The notes under the pieces: generated by a model | The model's database searches: none | What the model saw: the letters and a program-made list of their open reading frames with translations, nothing else | What the model was told of the DNA's origin: nothing | Made by a program: the position numbers and the translations under genes | Assembly: GCA_020186115.1 (NCBI GenBank) | Contig: WSYJ01000186.1 | Span: forward strand, 3,269,501-3,333,500 | Direction of reading: 5' to 3' | DNA: 64,000 nt | Source of the DNA: Histomonas meleagridis | Lineage: Eukaryota; Parabasalia; Tritrichomonadida; Dientamoebidae | Shown: positions 8,420 through 18,696 of the stretch, in pieces | Layout: each line of letters opens with the position of its first letter | Numbering within the stretch: the stretch's first letter is position 1

Positions 8420-10646
8420 ATTGGGAATTTACTTCTTGTTAAACACTTCTTTCAAAATTATCAATTTCCAAAAAATATTTTATATATGACATTACTATCA
8501 GACAATACTGAACTTGTTAAATATATTTTAGGTCAAGATGGAATTGATTTAAATCATAAAGATGTTTATTTGATTTATATAGAGTTAATTTTTATAAAAT
8601 GAAATTTCAAAATTATATTTGGAAATTATTCAAGTTATTTAAAACAGCACTTATTTATGTATCTGAAAATGGTAATCAAAAAATGGTAGAATTACTTCTT
8701 GAACAAAAAGGAATTGATGTTAATGCAAAAAATATTTATTTGTTTAATTTTATGTTTATTATAATTCCTTCGTGTTTGAAAATAATATTTAGTAATCATA
8801 TTTATTAATTTGGACAGCATTTATGTTTGCAACTGATAAAAATCACATCGAAATAGTTAAGACATTTCTTGGAAATGAAGAAATTGATATAAACGGCGCA
8901 GATATTAATTTATTTTGCTTAATATTTATTTTAATAATTTAACATTTGAAAATAATATTTGGAATATATTTAAAATATTTAGAACAGTACTTATGAAAGC
9001 ATGTGAAAATGGTAATATCGAAATGGTTAAATTGTTTTTGGAACAAAAAGGAATTGATATTAATGCAAAAGATATTTAATTATATGATTGAAAGTTTATT
9101 TTAATAATTTATTGTTTAAAATTTATATTAGGAAATTATTTAAATTATTTTATACAGCACTTATGTATGCATCTATGAATTGTCATGCAGAAATAGTTAA
9201 ATTACTTCTTGAACAAAAAGGAATTGATATTAGAGCCAAAAATATTTGTTTATTTTATATAGTATTTATTTCAAAAACTTTATGCTTCATAACATAATTT
9301 GGAAATAATTCAATTTGTTTAAAACTGCATTTGAGTATGGAATGGAAAAAGGATGTGAAAAAATTACTGAATACCTTATTAATCAATATGTAATTGATAC
9401 CAATGTGCAAAATATTCTTTTATTTTATTTGAAATTTGTTTTAACAAATTTGTAATTATTAAAAATATTTGGTACAATACTTATTTTTGCATGTAAAAAA
9501 AATTGTTTCGATTTAGCTCAAGTACTTCTTCAACAAAAAAAATTTGATATTAACACTAAAGATATTTATTCATATAATTTAAAATTTGTAATAATAATAT
9601 AATGTTTTAAAATATTATTTGGAAATTTTCAAATATACTTGAAACAGCACTTGTGTTATCATCTAAAAATGGTTATATAGAAATAGTTAAATTACTTCTT
9701 GAACACGAAGGAATTGATATTAATGCCAAAGATTTTTATTTGTTTTATTTGATATTTATTTTAATAATTTAATATTTCAAAATAATATTTGGAAATGATT
9801 TAAATTGTTTGATACAGCACTTATGTATGCATCTAGAAATGACAACATAGAAATAGTTAAATTACTTCTTGAACAAGAAGGAATTGATATTAATGCTAAA
9901 GATATTTATTTGTTTTAAATAGAATTTATTTTAATAATTTTATATTTCAAAATAATATTTGGAAATTATTTAAATTATTTTGGACAGCACTTATTAGAGC
10001 ATCTTTAAATGGTCATACAGAAATAGTTAAATTACTTCTTGAACAAAAAGGAATTGATATTAATGCTAAAGATATTTATTTGGTTTATTTAAAATTTATT
10101 TTAATAATTTGATATTTCAAAATAATATTTGGAAATAATTCAAATTATTTAAAACAGCACTTGTTAGAGCATCTGAAGAAGGTTATATAGAAATAGTCAA
10201 ATTACTTCTTGAACAAAAAGGAATAGATATAAATGTAAAAGATATTTATTTATTTTGTTTAAATTTTATTTTGATAATTTAAGGTTTCAATATAATATTT
10301 GGAAATTAATTAAATCATTTAAAACTGCACTTATTTTAGCATCAGCAAATAATCTTATAAAAATAGTTAAATTACTTCTTGAACACGAAGGAATTGATGC
10401 TAATGTAGAAGATATTTATTTGTTTTATTTGATATTTATTTTAATAATTTAATATTTCAAAATAATATTTGGAAATTAATTAAATAATTTAAAACTGCGC
10501 TTATCATTGCATATAAAAAAGGTTATATAGAAATAGTTAAATTACTTCTTGAACATGAAGAAATTGATGCTAATGTAAAATGTATTTATTTGTTTTATTT
10601 GATATTTATTTTAATAATTTAATATTTCAAAATAATATTTGGAAAC
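8420..10646 (+). repeat. Ankyrin array 1: units of 93 nt with 77-nt spacers
   Basis: After the first unit (ending 8566), twelve more ankyrin units start at 8644, 8814, 8984, 9154, 9324, 9474, 9644, 9814, 9984, 10154, 10324 and 10494. Each is 93 nt from the Thr codon of TALMYAS to the Ile codon of INAKDI, and none contains a stop. They are separated by 77-nt AT-rich spacers, except the one at 9417-9473, which is 57 nt. The period of 170 nt shifts frame at every unit. The spacers contain stops in all frames but share a 3' part resembling TTTGGAAATTATT. The array breaks off at about 10646 within a spacer, with no clean C-terminus. Confidence 0.85.
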
Positions 10647-10924
10647 CACGCCTAAAAGTACATTTTATATTTGCAATTTATATTAATTTTCATTAAAACT
10701 CATAAAAGCATGAATAAAAATTCAATTCCCTTCGACTTATATAAAAATCCATTCTCTTTTTAGTTTAAAATGGCTCAAAAAAATCATTTGTATATCAAAT
10801 TTTTTGTAATATTGGTTGAAATTAATAAAGCATATTACAAACATATTATTCTATATCTTAATGAAAAAAATATTTTTTTTATTAATTTACATTCTTTAAA
10901 ACAATTATGTATACATTACATTTA
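10647..10924. other. Intergenic
   Basis: AT-rich spacer between the truncated ankyrin array and the 3' end of the LRR gene; nothing recognisable. Confidence 0.5.
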
Positions 10925-12052
10925 TTAATATTCCGACTCTTCACTTGTATCATCGAATTCTAATTCAGTTTCTTCGTCTTCCTCTATAAATTCATCACTT
11001 TCAATTCTTTCTTTCACTTCTTCTTCTTCTTCTTCCTCATTCCCTATTACAATTTCTTCGTCATTATCATCTTCAGCATTTTCTTCTTTTTTATGTATTT
11101 TCGTCTTTTCCAATATTTTAATTAGCTCATTATCATTTATTGTACTTTCCACACCTAAAAACTCAACTACCGAATTACGTAATATTGTATATCCTCTTTC
11201 TTCATCATCATTAGTCTTTTTATCATCTCTAATTATATTGCCAGTTTCAATTGATGAAAGAATTTCTTCGTTTTGAAGTAAATCATTTCCATATTCATTA
11301 AGCATGGCTTCATACATGTCAACAGATTTACTTCCCGTTTGAAGGGATTGTAATTGGGCTGCAAGCAAATTAATGATGTCTTGTTGGCGATTAATAAGTG
11401 AATCGACTTCGTTGATATGTTTCGTAGTTTTGTTTTTGGAAATAGTCTCATTGTGAAGTGATGCTGATGAGTGAAATTTTCGAAGAAATTGGAGAATTTG
11501 TGCACGACTTTGACCTAAGGATCGGAGGAGTCGAACAATTCGAACTGATGGAGGATCATGTGAATGAAGAGATGTGATATGAAGATATCGATCATATTCT
11601 GCATTTGTCTGAGAAGTGGATTTTTCATGAAAAGAAAAGTTACACCGTGGAACCCAGCCATTGGTTAGAAGATTACGTATAAGATCTGGTGAACCAAAAG
11701 TCGGTGGTAATTGATCTGAAGGAGATACTTTAACTCCATTGATATACTCAAGATCCGAATTACATAGAATAAGAAGAAGTGAGCGGAAATTTGGTATAAG
11801 AGAAATTGGTGTATCAATAAGAGATATCGTTTTGAGATTTTTAAGTGTAGGAAAACCTAAAAATGAGCAAATTGGATTGCGGTCTAAATAAAGGGCTTCT
11901 AAGGTGTCTAATGGTTCTAAACCTAAAAAATCAACAAGTTTATTATCTTCAAGATGAATTTGTTCTGTAGTTGTAGAAATATCAATATCAAAGAAGCTTT
12001 TAATTTCTTGGTGCTTTTTGCTCATTTTTGCTCCATTTTTTTGTCCTTTCAT
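10925..12052 (-). CDS. Leucine-rich repeat protein with acidic tail
   Basis: From the ATG at 12052 (a second one at 12025 begins MSKKHQEIK) the protein has about 375 residues. It starts with SDS22/U2A'-type leucine-rich repeats (IHLEDNKLVDFLGLEPL, LEALYLDRNPIC, LKTISLIDTPIS) capped by an LRRCT-like segment (LEYINGVKV). A helical middle region follows (INRQQDIINLLAAQLQSL, probable coiled coil), and the last 70 residues are strongly acidic (EEEEEEEVKERIE, EEDEETELEFDD). Such proteins act as scaffolds, often in the nucleus or at basal bodies; the partner is not deducible. It is divergent to the ARM-like gene, with only 66 bp between the two start codons. Confidence 0.75.
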   Translation of the reverse strand: MKGQKNGAKMSKKHQEIKSFFDIDISTTTEQIHLEDNKLVDFLGLEPLDTLEALYLDRNPICSFLGFPTLKNLKTISLIDTPISLIPNFRSLLLILCNSDLEYINGVKVSPSDQLPPTFGSPDLIRNLLTNGWVPRCNFSFHEKSTSQTNAEYDRYLHITSLHSHDPPSVRIVRLLRSLGQSRAQILQFLRKFHSSASLHNETISKNKTTKHINEVDSLINRQQDIINLLAAQLQSLQTGSKSVDMYEAMLNEYGNDLLQNEEILSSIETGNIIRDDKKTNDDEERGYTILRNSVVEFLGVESTINDNELIKILEKTKIHKKEENAEDDNDEEIVIGNEEEEEEEVKERIESDEFIEEDEETELEFDDTSEESEY

Positions 12053-12104
12053 ATAAAAAATAATGGACTGCTGATAAACGGTTTTTGACAAAACTTTCGG
12101 CGCG

Positions 12105-12115
12105 TTAACGTCTTT
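12105..12115 (+). promoter_or_regulatory. AACGTYYTT-type element in a divergent promoter
   Basis: TTAACGTCTTT ends three nucleotides before the ATG of the ARM-like gene, inside the 66-bp gap shared with the divergent LRR gene. It overlaps a CG-rich near-palindrome (CGCGTTAACG). Its position suggests a shared promoter or an initiation region with a very short leader. Confidence 0.4.
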
Positions 12116-12118
12116 GTA

Positions 12119-13474
12119 ATGGCGGAGTACAAAAAATCTTCTTTAACTCCACATGATTTTTTATCATTACCAAATAAAAAGGAAGAGAAGATATATTTTT
12201 TGAATGATGTAAAAATGGTGTTTCTACCCTTAAATCATTTTCAGCCAATTATTTCATTAATGAAAGCTCTCAATGAAAATGAATCAGCAACCTTGGAAAA
12301 GAATTTAAAAATAATTGCTAAACGTCTTGAATCAATACCATTACCTAATCCTGATGATTTGCTTTCCACTCCTCTCTTAGAAATTCTCATACAAATCATT
12401 TCTAACCCACTATGTGACGCATCTGTACGAATCCCTTCACTCAAAATCATCCTATTTTTGACACTTTCTGATAATAATTCTGAATCATTATATACAAATG
12501 ACTTAATTGATTTAATAACCCAATTTATTCGTCAAAACCTCTCATTCCAACCATTAAAATTTTTAACAAATTGTTCAGAAATGTCAAAAATTTGTTTTAT
12601 GATTCTATCCAATTTACTCACTCCACAACTTCTTATTCATTTAATAAACAATGATATTATCGGAATTACAGTACATTCGCTATTTAATTCTTCGTCATAC
12701 AATGCGAGTGAATCAATTCTTCACTTGATAAAAAAAATGATTTATATATCTAAAACAATTCCAGACTTTGATTTTTCTTCATTATCACAACTTACAGAAG
12801 ACATTTCACGTTTTTTAATTATTCAATCAAATTTACAATCTGCTTTTTGTGATGTATATTATGAATTAATTAATATTCCAGACTGTTTCCAACGTGCATT
12901 AAATTGTAACATACCAAATATGCTTATGGCAAATATTAGCGCTTATTCTTTTGTAAGTTTTATGAAACTAATTAATTATTTTTGCTTTCAAGGAATTGTT
13001 CAAGTCTTTGATTTAGATGAATTTAAAAATAAAATAATTTCATTTTGTTGTATAACTGATGAGATTGGACTTAAACAAATTGCTGAGTTTTTTGAGTTTT
13101 GTATAAATTTTGATTTGGGTTATTTGTCTCACGAATTAATGGGTGTGGTAAATAGTGGAAACTTTCAGAAAAAAGTAGTTGCTTGCGAAATATTCTGTAA
13201 TCATTTTAATGACTTCTTAAGTGCACTTCAAATGGATATAACTCATGAAGTTGTAATGGTTTTAATGGATATTGTTTGTGAACTTCCTACAGAAAATGTG
13301 TTAATGTGTTTAAGAACAATTGATTTTTTCTTTGATAATTATCCTGAAGATGCTAAAGAATGCGGAGATAAAGCATCGTTCGAGTTGGATTTAGAATTAT
13401 TAAATTCTTTTAATAACGATGAAATAACTGAAGTGGCAAATGCTATAAATGCAAAAATTATGATGATGAGCTAA
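12119..13474 (+). CDS. Armadillo/HEAT-like helical protein
   Basis: A 451-residue all-helical protein with regularly spaced leucine-rich helices (LLEILIQIISNPLCDASVRI, LIDLITQFIRQ, MICFMILSNLL-like segments) and no membrane span or catalytic motif. The architecture resembles PSMD5/Hsm3-type or other ARM-repeat chaperones and adaptors, but no diagnostic residue supports a specific name. It lies 45 bp upstream of the CEP76-like gene on the same strand. The stop reads TAAA. Confidence 0.65.
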   Translation: MAEYKKSSLTPHDFLSLPNKKEEKIYFLNDVKMVFLPLNHFQPIISLMKALNENESATLEKNLKIIAKRLESIPLPNPDDLLSTPLLEILIQIISNPLCDASVRIPSLKIILFLTLSDNNSESLYTNDLIDLITQFIRQNLSFQPLKFLTNCSEMSKICFMILSNLLTPQLLIHLINNDIIGITVHSLFNSSSYNASESILHLIKKMIYISKTIPDFDFSSLSQLTEDISRFLIIQSNLQSAFCDVYYELINIPDCFQRALNCNIPNMLMANISAYSFVSFMKLINYFCFQGIVQVFDLDEFKNKIISFCCITDEIGLKQIAEFFEFCINFDLGYLSHELMGVVNSGNFQKKVVACEIFCNHFNDFLSALQMDITHEVVMVLMDIVCELPTENVLMCLRTIDFFFDNYPEDAKECGDKASFELDLELLNSFNNDEITEVANAINAKIMMMS

Positions 13475-13519
13475 AGAAGTATTGTAAGTAAGATAAATAA
13501 ATGTTTTTATAAGCAATTT

Positions 13520-15229
13520 ATGATTGTTTTTTATACGAAAGATAAAGAAAAAAAAGAGTTTTGCAAAGAAAAAAAATTAAACGTACTCTCAATGCAACTT
13601 GATTGTAACATTGATGACGAATCGAAAATAAGAATACGTGAATTCTTTAAACAGAAAGATCCTCATGAATATATTCGTGAATTTTTATCTAAATATCTTT
13701 ATACAAATAATTCTCCTCAAAAAGAAAATCAAATGCCTTCTTTATTTCAACCAAACCCAAAGCCATCAAATCGCATGCCAATATCTAATACAAATGAATC
13801 AACATCCATTCCATCACTTCGGGTTGAATTTACTAAGGGATCTTCATTTGATGATTTCAGTGGTATTACTTCTACATATTTTTGTTTTGATTTTGAAGTC
13901 CTTGGTAAGCATCATTTTGTTAAACATATTTCAGCATGTCAAAATCCAATTATTGGTCAAACAATAATTTCTCCAATTCCCTCAGATAATATTGAATATC
14001 TTCTTACAACGCCCATTCGAATTTCTGTTTCCACAGAATCACCAAATCGTCGCTTTATTGGGTTTTCTACAATTAGTTGGAATCACATTCTTTCAAATAG
14101 AACTGAGAGTTCTTCCGATATTATTAGCTCACAGGGAGATGTTGTTGGTGTTGTTGATTACACACTTACTTTGAATAATATTGATTATCGTTTACTTATT
14201 AAACATCTTGAAAACATATCTGATAATAACAGCAGTAATCAAACCTTATCAGATTTTCGCAAGTGGTATCGAGAATTAAAACAACATGTCAACATTGAAA
14301 TGATAAATATATCCTTATTGAATTCCATAACACCAATGTATTCTCGAAAGCTTATAACGCCAGGACATTGTTTTCGTTATGTTTGTTTATTTGATAACAT
14401 TTGTTCACCAAAAGGTTCATCAATAATTCCAAATTGGGCTGTTATTGGTTCAAAATTTGGAGATGAAACCGAGAAATTAAATGTACTTGTATCATTTCTT
14501 AGAGGTTTTAATTTACGAAGTTTTGTTGTAGTTGCAAAACCTCATTCATTTGCTGTCTCTCTATCGTTCACGCCGCCGGTTATTTTTGATGTAAACAATA
14601 GAAATTTTGGCAAAAACATTCCAAAAGAAACAGAACATATTTCTTATTTATATAATGAAGAAATGATTTGTGTAAATCTTTGTCCTGATGAAAGTATTGA
14701 TTGGGATATTGATAACCCAATAAAATGGAAAACTTTTCATGTTCAAAAGGACGTTAATGTATTTGAACTTAAATCAGATGAATCTGAAAAAAGAAATGAA
14801 AGCGAAATAGAAATACAATTAATGCGAATGATTGAATTACATCGCACATCTGTTGGATTAACCACCAAATGGAACCAAAAATTACATTCATTACTTTTAC
14901 CAATTGTCGATTCATATGAACAAGAAAAAATAAATGGAAGTAATTTAGGTATATATTCGTTTGCTTCAGATGCAATTCGAAAATCTATTAAGCAATTTCA
15001 TGCATTTCGAGCCGCGCCTGCATTTGTTAATAGTGATAACAGTAATGACATTTTTAAGGCGATTGTAAAGACAAAATGCGGTTTGGAAATTATGGGATCA
15101 AAAGATGATGATGAGATGTTTGCGATTGTTGTTAAGTGTAACTATTATCCATGTGGCGCGGTGGCAACTTGGGTTATACTTGGGATAGATTCAGTTTCTC
15201 CATTACATACCGAAAAATCTACAAAATGA
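13520..15229 (+). CDS. CEP76-like centrosomal/basal-body protein
   Basis: The 569-residue protein shows the CEP76 order: a beta-rich C2-like domain (about 95-230), a degenerate transglutaminase/peptidase-like domain (GDETEKLNVLVSFLRGFNLR, then FVVVAKPHSFAVSL in place of the active VGTKAKGVPHAWV segment), and the family C-terminal block (EIEIQLMRMIELHRT, then GLTTKWNQKL, SYEQEK and CGAVATWVIL). In animals CEP76 limits centriole reduplication. A flagellated parabasalid would have it at basal bodies. The peptidase-like cysteine and histidine are not conserved, as is also the rule in CEP76, so a structural role is expected. Confidence 0.75.
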   Translation: MIVFYTKDKEKKEFCKEKKLNVLSMQLDCNIDDESKIRIREFFKQKDPHEYIREFLSKYLYTNNSPQKENQMPSLFQPNPKPSNRMPISNTNESTSIPSLRVEFTKGSSFDDFSGITSTYFCFDFEVLGKHHFVKHISACQNPIIGQTIISPIPSDNIEYLLTTPIRISVSTESPNRRFIGFSTISWNHILSNRTESSSDIISSQGDVVGVVDYTLTLNNIDYRLLIKHLENISDNNSSNQTLSDFRKWYRELKQHVNIEMINISLLNSITPMYSRKLITPGHCFRYVCLFDNICSPKGSSIIPNWAVIGSKFGDETEKLNVLVSFLRGFNLRSFVVVAKPHSFAVSLSFTPPVIFDVNNRNFGKNIPKETEHISYLYNEEMICVNLCPDESIDWDIDNPIKWKTFHVQKDVNVFELKSDESEKRNESEIEIQLMRMIELHRTSVGLTTKWNQKLHSLLLPIVDSYEQEKINGSNLGIYSFASDAIRKSIKQFHAFRAAPAFVNSDNSNDIFKAIVKTKCGLEIMGSKDDDEMFAIVVKCNYYPCGAVATWVILGIDSVSPLHTEKSTK

Positions 15230-15626
15230 AATATTTGTATTTAAAAATTGTTTTCTTTTTATGTTATATAAAAATATTGTTATATGTTTGATTTGTTAAG
15301 AGATTTAAACTTATTTTTCTTTTTTGTGAATATCTGCTTTTTATTTTTGAAAGTTATATAAAATTTCGATGAATTGGAAGATCCACAAAAAATAATTGAC
15401 GAAATGTTCAATCTAAAGCAATCAAAAATTAATAAATTATATACATTTTCAAAGGAGTTGAAATTACTATTTTTTTAATGTTACTTTCTTTCAAAAGTAT
15501 GATTAAAATAAAAAACAAAATTTGATAGTTCCCCAAAATTATCAATTGAAAACCATAAAGCATTTACGCTTTGAGTTTTCAAGTGTGAAATTGTTATTTT
15601 AACAATATAGTGATTTTATTTCGTTG
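15230..15626. other. Intergenic with a short possible coding relic
   Basis: Mostly AT-rich. From about 15362 to 15478 (+) a short frame reads NFDELEDPQKIIDEMFNLKQ and onward, ending at TAA. It has coding-like composition but no start codon. It may be a relic or an unplaced small exon. Low confidence. Confidence 0.3.
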
Positions 15627-16367
15627 ATGGATCTTTCTTGGAACTTCTATATTGATGAAAATGAAGATCCTCAACTTCCTCTTGAAACAGATTTATTACC
15701 TTCTTCAATACGTGATATGATTACTGATAATAATAGGTTTCATTTATCTTTAATGAATAAAAATGTATCCAATATTATTCATAGACAACTAAGTGATGGA
15801 GATAATGTATCACAAATTTTTATGCAAAAAGAAAACATCTTTATCATCGACATAAAACAATATGTCCTTATTAAATGTCATCAAAACAAAATAAAAGTTT
15901 TTGTTAATGGAAGTAAGTTACAGCTTAACATTGGTGATATTGTTTTAACAGAAGCTGATAGAGGTTATGATATTGGTCAAATTATAAGCATTGATATTAT
16001 TCCATCCAAAAGAGATATAAATAATGCTAAAACCATACTCAGAAAAGCAACACAAGCAGAAATATTAAAGATCAAAAGCCAAAGAGAAAAAGAAATCCAA
16101 GCTAAAGAAATATGTCAAATGAAAGCAGATGAATTAAATTTACAAATGAAAATTACATCAACTGAACTTCAGTTTGATGAAAAAAAGTTAACCGTTTATT
16201 TTTCAGCAGAAAAATATGTTGATTTTAGAAATCTAGTTCATTCTTTATTTAGATACTTCGGGATTCGAATTTGGATGGTTTGGCTTGATGGACAAGAGCC
16301 TGTTAAAGATGTTTTTACACATGGAACAAAAAAAAGTTTTTCAAAACAACGAAAGGAAATCAAATGA
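15627..16367 (+). CDS. PSP1-domain protein
   Basis: ATG at 15627 gives 246 residues. The second half is a PSP1 C-terminal domain: GDIVLTEADRGYDIGQIISID, then ILRKATQAEILKIKSQREKE, QMKADELNLQMKITSTELQF and KKLTVYFSAEKYVDFRNLV. PSP1 proteins are known from yeast suppressors of polymerase alpha, kinetoplastid RNA-binding complexes and bacterial YaaT; the shared biochemical role is unclear but nucleic-acid-linked. The N-terminal 90 residues are not recognised. It is isolated from neighbours by AT-rich spacers of 400-500 bp. Confidence 0.85.
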   Translation: MDLSWNFYIDENEDPQLPLETDLLPSSIRDMITDNNRFHLSLMNKNVSNIIHRQLSDGDNVSQIFMQKENIFIIDIKQYVLIKCHQNKIKVFVNGSKLQLNIGDIVLTEADRGYDIGQIISIDIIPSKRDINNAKTILRKATQAEILKIKSQREKEIQAKEICQMKADELNLQMKITSTELQFDEKKLTVYFSAEKYVDFRNLVHSLFRYFGIRIWMVWLDGQEPVKDVFTHGTKKSFSKQRKEIK

Positions 16368-16862
16368 AGAATTAACTTCTTTATAGAATGGACTTTATGA
16401 AAAATAGCATGGATAGAAGCTTCGATAATGGTTAAATAGATTTTTTTTGGCAAATTTTTTTCGTGTTAATCAGTACGCAAATTTTTGAGAAGTTTTCACG
16501 TTTTTGTGAAGTTAGTTTTGATGGTTTTATGAACGTTCTTCTCAAACTTTTGATTAATTGTAAAGTTTTAGCGTTCCTATAATATATTTCAAAAATATTG
16601 AATCAAAAAAGTGTATTTTATGATCATTTATTTCATTCAAATCTCATTAAGTTTTGTGAGAAGAAAGAAAACATGAATATCTCTATGATATAATTTTTTT
16701 ATAAGAATTAACAAAGAATTTATTTTATCTTCATGATATAATAAATAAATATAGACACATGTATCAAAATAATCAATTTTGATGGTGTATTGATAATTTC
16801 ATCTATCACATATTTTCAGTACAATACAATTTCGATAAGTTTACAAAGCGGTTTTTTATAGG
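16368..16862. other. Intergenic, nothing seen
   Basis: AT-rich spacer between the PSP1 and RasGEF genes without a coding-like frame. Confidence 0.6.
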
Positions 16863-18476
16863 ATGGACACAAGATTTCAGGAACCTACAGTCCAAATATT
16901 TAATATCGAAAATGACGTCAAGCCAGAAGCAGCAATTAAAACCAGAGCTAGATCTAATGCAATAACAAAAAAGAAAGACACAAAAATCACATGTCATAAA
17001 AAGAAAAAGAGGCACTCCGGAAGTCGGAAAAGTGTAACAATTCCCTCCTCGAATTATTCAGAATCGGAAATTTCTATTTTAACTCCTCCATCTCATCAAA
17101 CAATCCTTCCAATTATCTCAAACAAAACATCAGATGATTCATCAGGAGATAGCCAAATTGGTATATTATTATTTAAGGACAAATTATTAACAATTATAGA
17201 TTCATTTAATGTCACACAAAAAGAACTTGATGAACTCCTTCCTATCAACACACAAGCATTTCCTTATCCACCTGAAATTTCATTTGACTCAGATAATACT
17301 ATAATTAGTGCTACTTTCACTCAACTCATAATTGCTTTAACAGATCCCAATAAAACAGATGTTGATTTCCAGAACAATTTTCTTATTTCATTTCCATCTT
17401 ATTCCGAACCAAAGAAAGTTCTTGCTGCTTTATATCTACGTTTTTTCATCAACATTCATCATCCAGATTCTAATATCAAAGACAAAAGTTATCTTTCTCT
17501 TGTTCAGAACCGTATTATTAGAATAATGTCTAAATGGATGTCGTCGTTCCAATCACACTTCACAGATCCGATGATTTTATCGTTTGACAAGTTCCTTGAT
17601 GCGATTTCAGATAACAAGTCGCTTGCAGTCCAGCACCAAATTATTCAAAATGCCTTAAAGAGGCTTCGTGGTGAACGCCAACGTTCAATTGTATATCGCG
17701 ACGTTGACCCACCACCAATGAAACTCCCCAAAACTCCAGAACGAGATTGGATTATTGTAAATATTCCTCCTGAAGAACTTGCTCGTCAAGTTACACTACT
17801 TCACTCATCTTTTTACAGAGCTATTGAACCAGGAGAAATCTTGTCTTCCATTTGGGGTTCAAAAATGAATTATTCTAATAATTCAAATTTCAAAAAACTT
17901 ATAAATCACTTTGATTCCTTCTCAACTATTGTTGTAGTTTCAATCCTTTCTTATGAAGAGACTCGAGAGCGCGCAGAAATTCATTCATTTTGGATTGATG
18001 TTTGCAAATATTGTCGTCGCCTTAATAATTTCCACGCATTGTTTAGTGTTATTACCGGACTTCAACACCCGGCTATCAAACGCCTTAAGGAAACAGTTGA
18101 GTTATCTCTTAAATCAAAATCGAAAAGAAAAACATTTTTCGAACAAGCAATAGCTCTATGTAGTAATGACGACAACTATGGAAACTATCGAAATGCGCTT
18201 ACAACAGTACAACAACCATGCATTCCTTTTGTGGGATGCTTTCAACGAGATCTGATTTATATTCATGAGATGAGTCCTGACATCATAAATGGGATGATAA
18301 ACCTACACAAGTGTAATGAAGCCGTAAAAGTCCTCGTAAAAATGTCCGAGTTTCAATCTTGTACATATCCATTTCAATCTCATCCAAAGATACAAGAAAT
18401 AATAACAAAGATACCAAACGAAATAAAGAATGAAACGCTAATGAGAATATCTATGCAAAGAGAGGCAAAGAAATGA
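16863..18476 (+). CDS. Ras guanine-nucleotide exchange factor (CDC25-homology type)
   Basis: A 537-residue protein. A basic, serine-rich N-terminus is followed by a RasGEF_N (REM) region at about 150-255, with FTQLIIALTDPNKTDVDFQN and FLISFPSYSEPKKVLAALYL. The catalytic RasGEF domain spans about 310-525: PPEELARQVTLLHSSFYRAI, FSTIVVVSILSYEETRERAE, a CRRLNNFHALFSVITGL segment (the family's NFN/SAV helix), and PCIPFVGCFQRDLIYI (family PCVPFLGxYLxDL). It would load GTP on a Ras/Rap-type GTPase at membranes. No other signalling domain is seen. Typical trichomonad RasGEFs have the same plain REM+GEF layout. Confidence 0.9.
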   Translation: MDTRFQEPTVQIFNIENDVKPEAAIKTRARSNAITKKKDTKITCHKKKKRHSGSRKSVTIPSSNYSESEISILTPPSHQTILPIISNKTSDDSSGDSQIGILLFKDKLLTIIDSFNVTQKELDELLPINTQAFPYPPEISFDSDNTIISATFTQLIIALTDPNKTDVDFQNNFLISFPSYSEPKKVLAALYLRFFINIHHPDSNIKDKSYLSLVQNRIIRIMSKWMSSFQSHFTDPMILSFDKFLDAISDNKSLAVQHQIIQNALKRLRGERQRSIVYRDVDPPPMKLPKTPERDWIIVNIPPEELARQVTLLHSSFYRAIEPGEILSSIWGSKMNYSNNSNFKKLINHFDSFSTIVVVSILSYEETRERAEIHSFWIDVCKYCRRLNNFHALFSVITGLQHPAIKRLKETVELSLKSKSKRKTFFEQAIALCSNDDNYGNYRNALTTVQQPCIPFVGCFQRDLIYIHEMSPDIINGMINLHKCNEAVKVLVKMSEFQSCTYPFQSHPKIQEIITKIPNEIKNETLMRISMQREAKK

Positions 18477-18696
18477 ATATAGATTTATAGATAAAGTAAA
18501 TAATAGAAAACGAATGAAATTTCACCTTTTTAGTAAACGGATTAGTAGTGAAAAAGTTTATCAAATTTTGACAAAATTTACATGTAATTGAATGGTTTAT
18601 TGCTTTGGAACTTTTGCCACATTTGAGTCTGCCGATAAGCATTTACATAGTCACTTTTACACTTTTTGTACGAATAACCGCTAGATAAAAAAGTAA

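Noticed and set aside
8567-10646. Group of CRISPR-like repeats with regular 77-nt spacing
   Set aside because: The regularly repeated part encodes ankyrin units and the 'spacers' resemble each other; the host is a eukaryote.
8567-10646. Ordinary GT-AG introns between ankyrin units
   Set aside because: Candidate GT (TTGTTTTA) is absent in several spacers and a 3' AG before the Thr codon is lost where the codon is ACT or the next codon is not GC; cutting at the frequent GT...ACAG would also leave an out-of-frame exon (94 nt).
8567-10646. Programmed frameshifting at each ankyrin junction
   Set aside because: A simple shift cannot cross the spacers, which carry stops in all frames.
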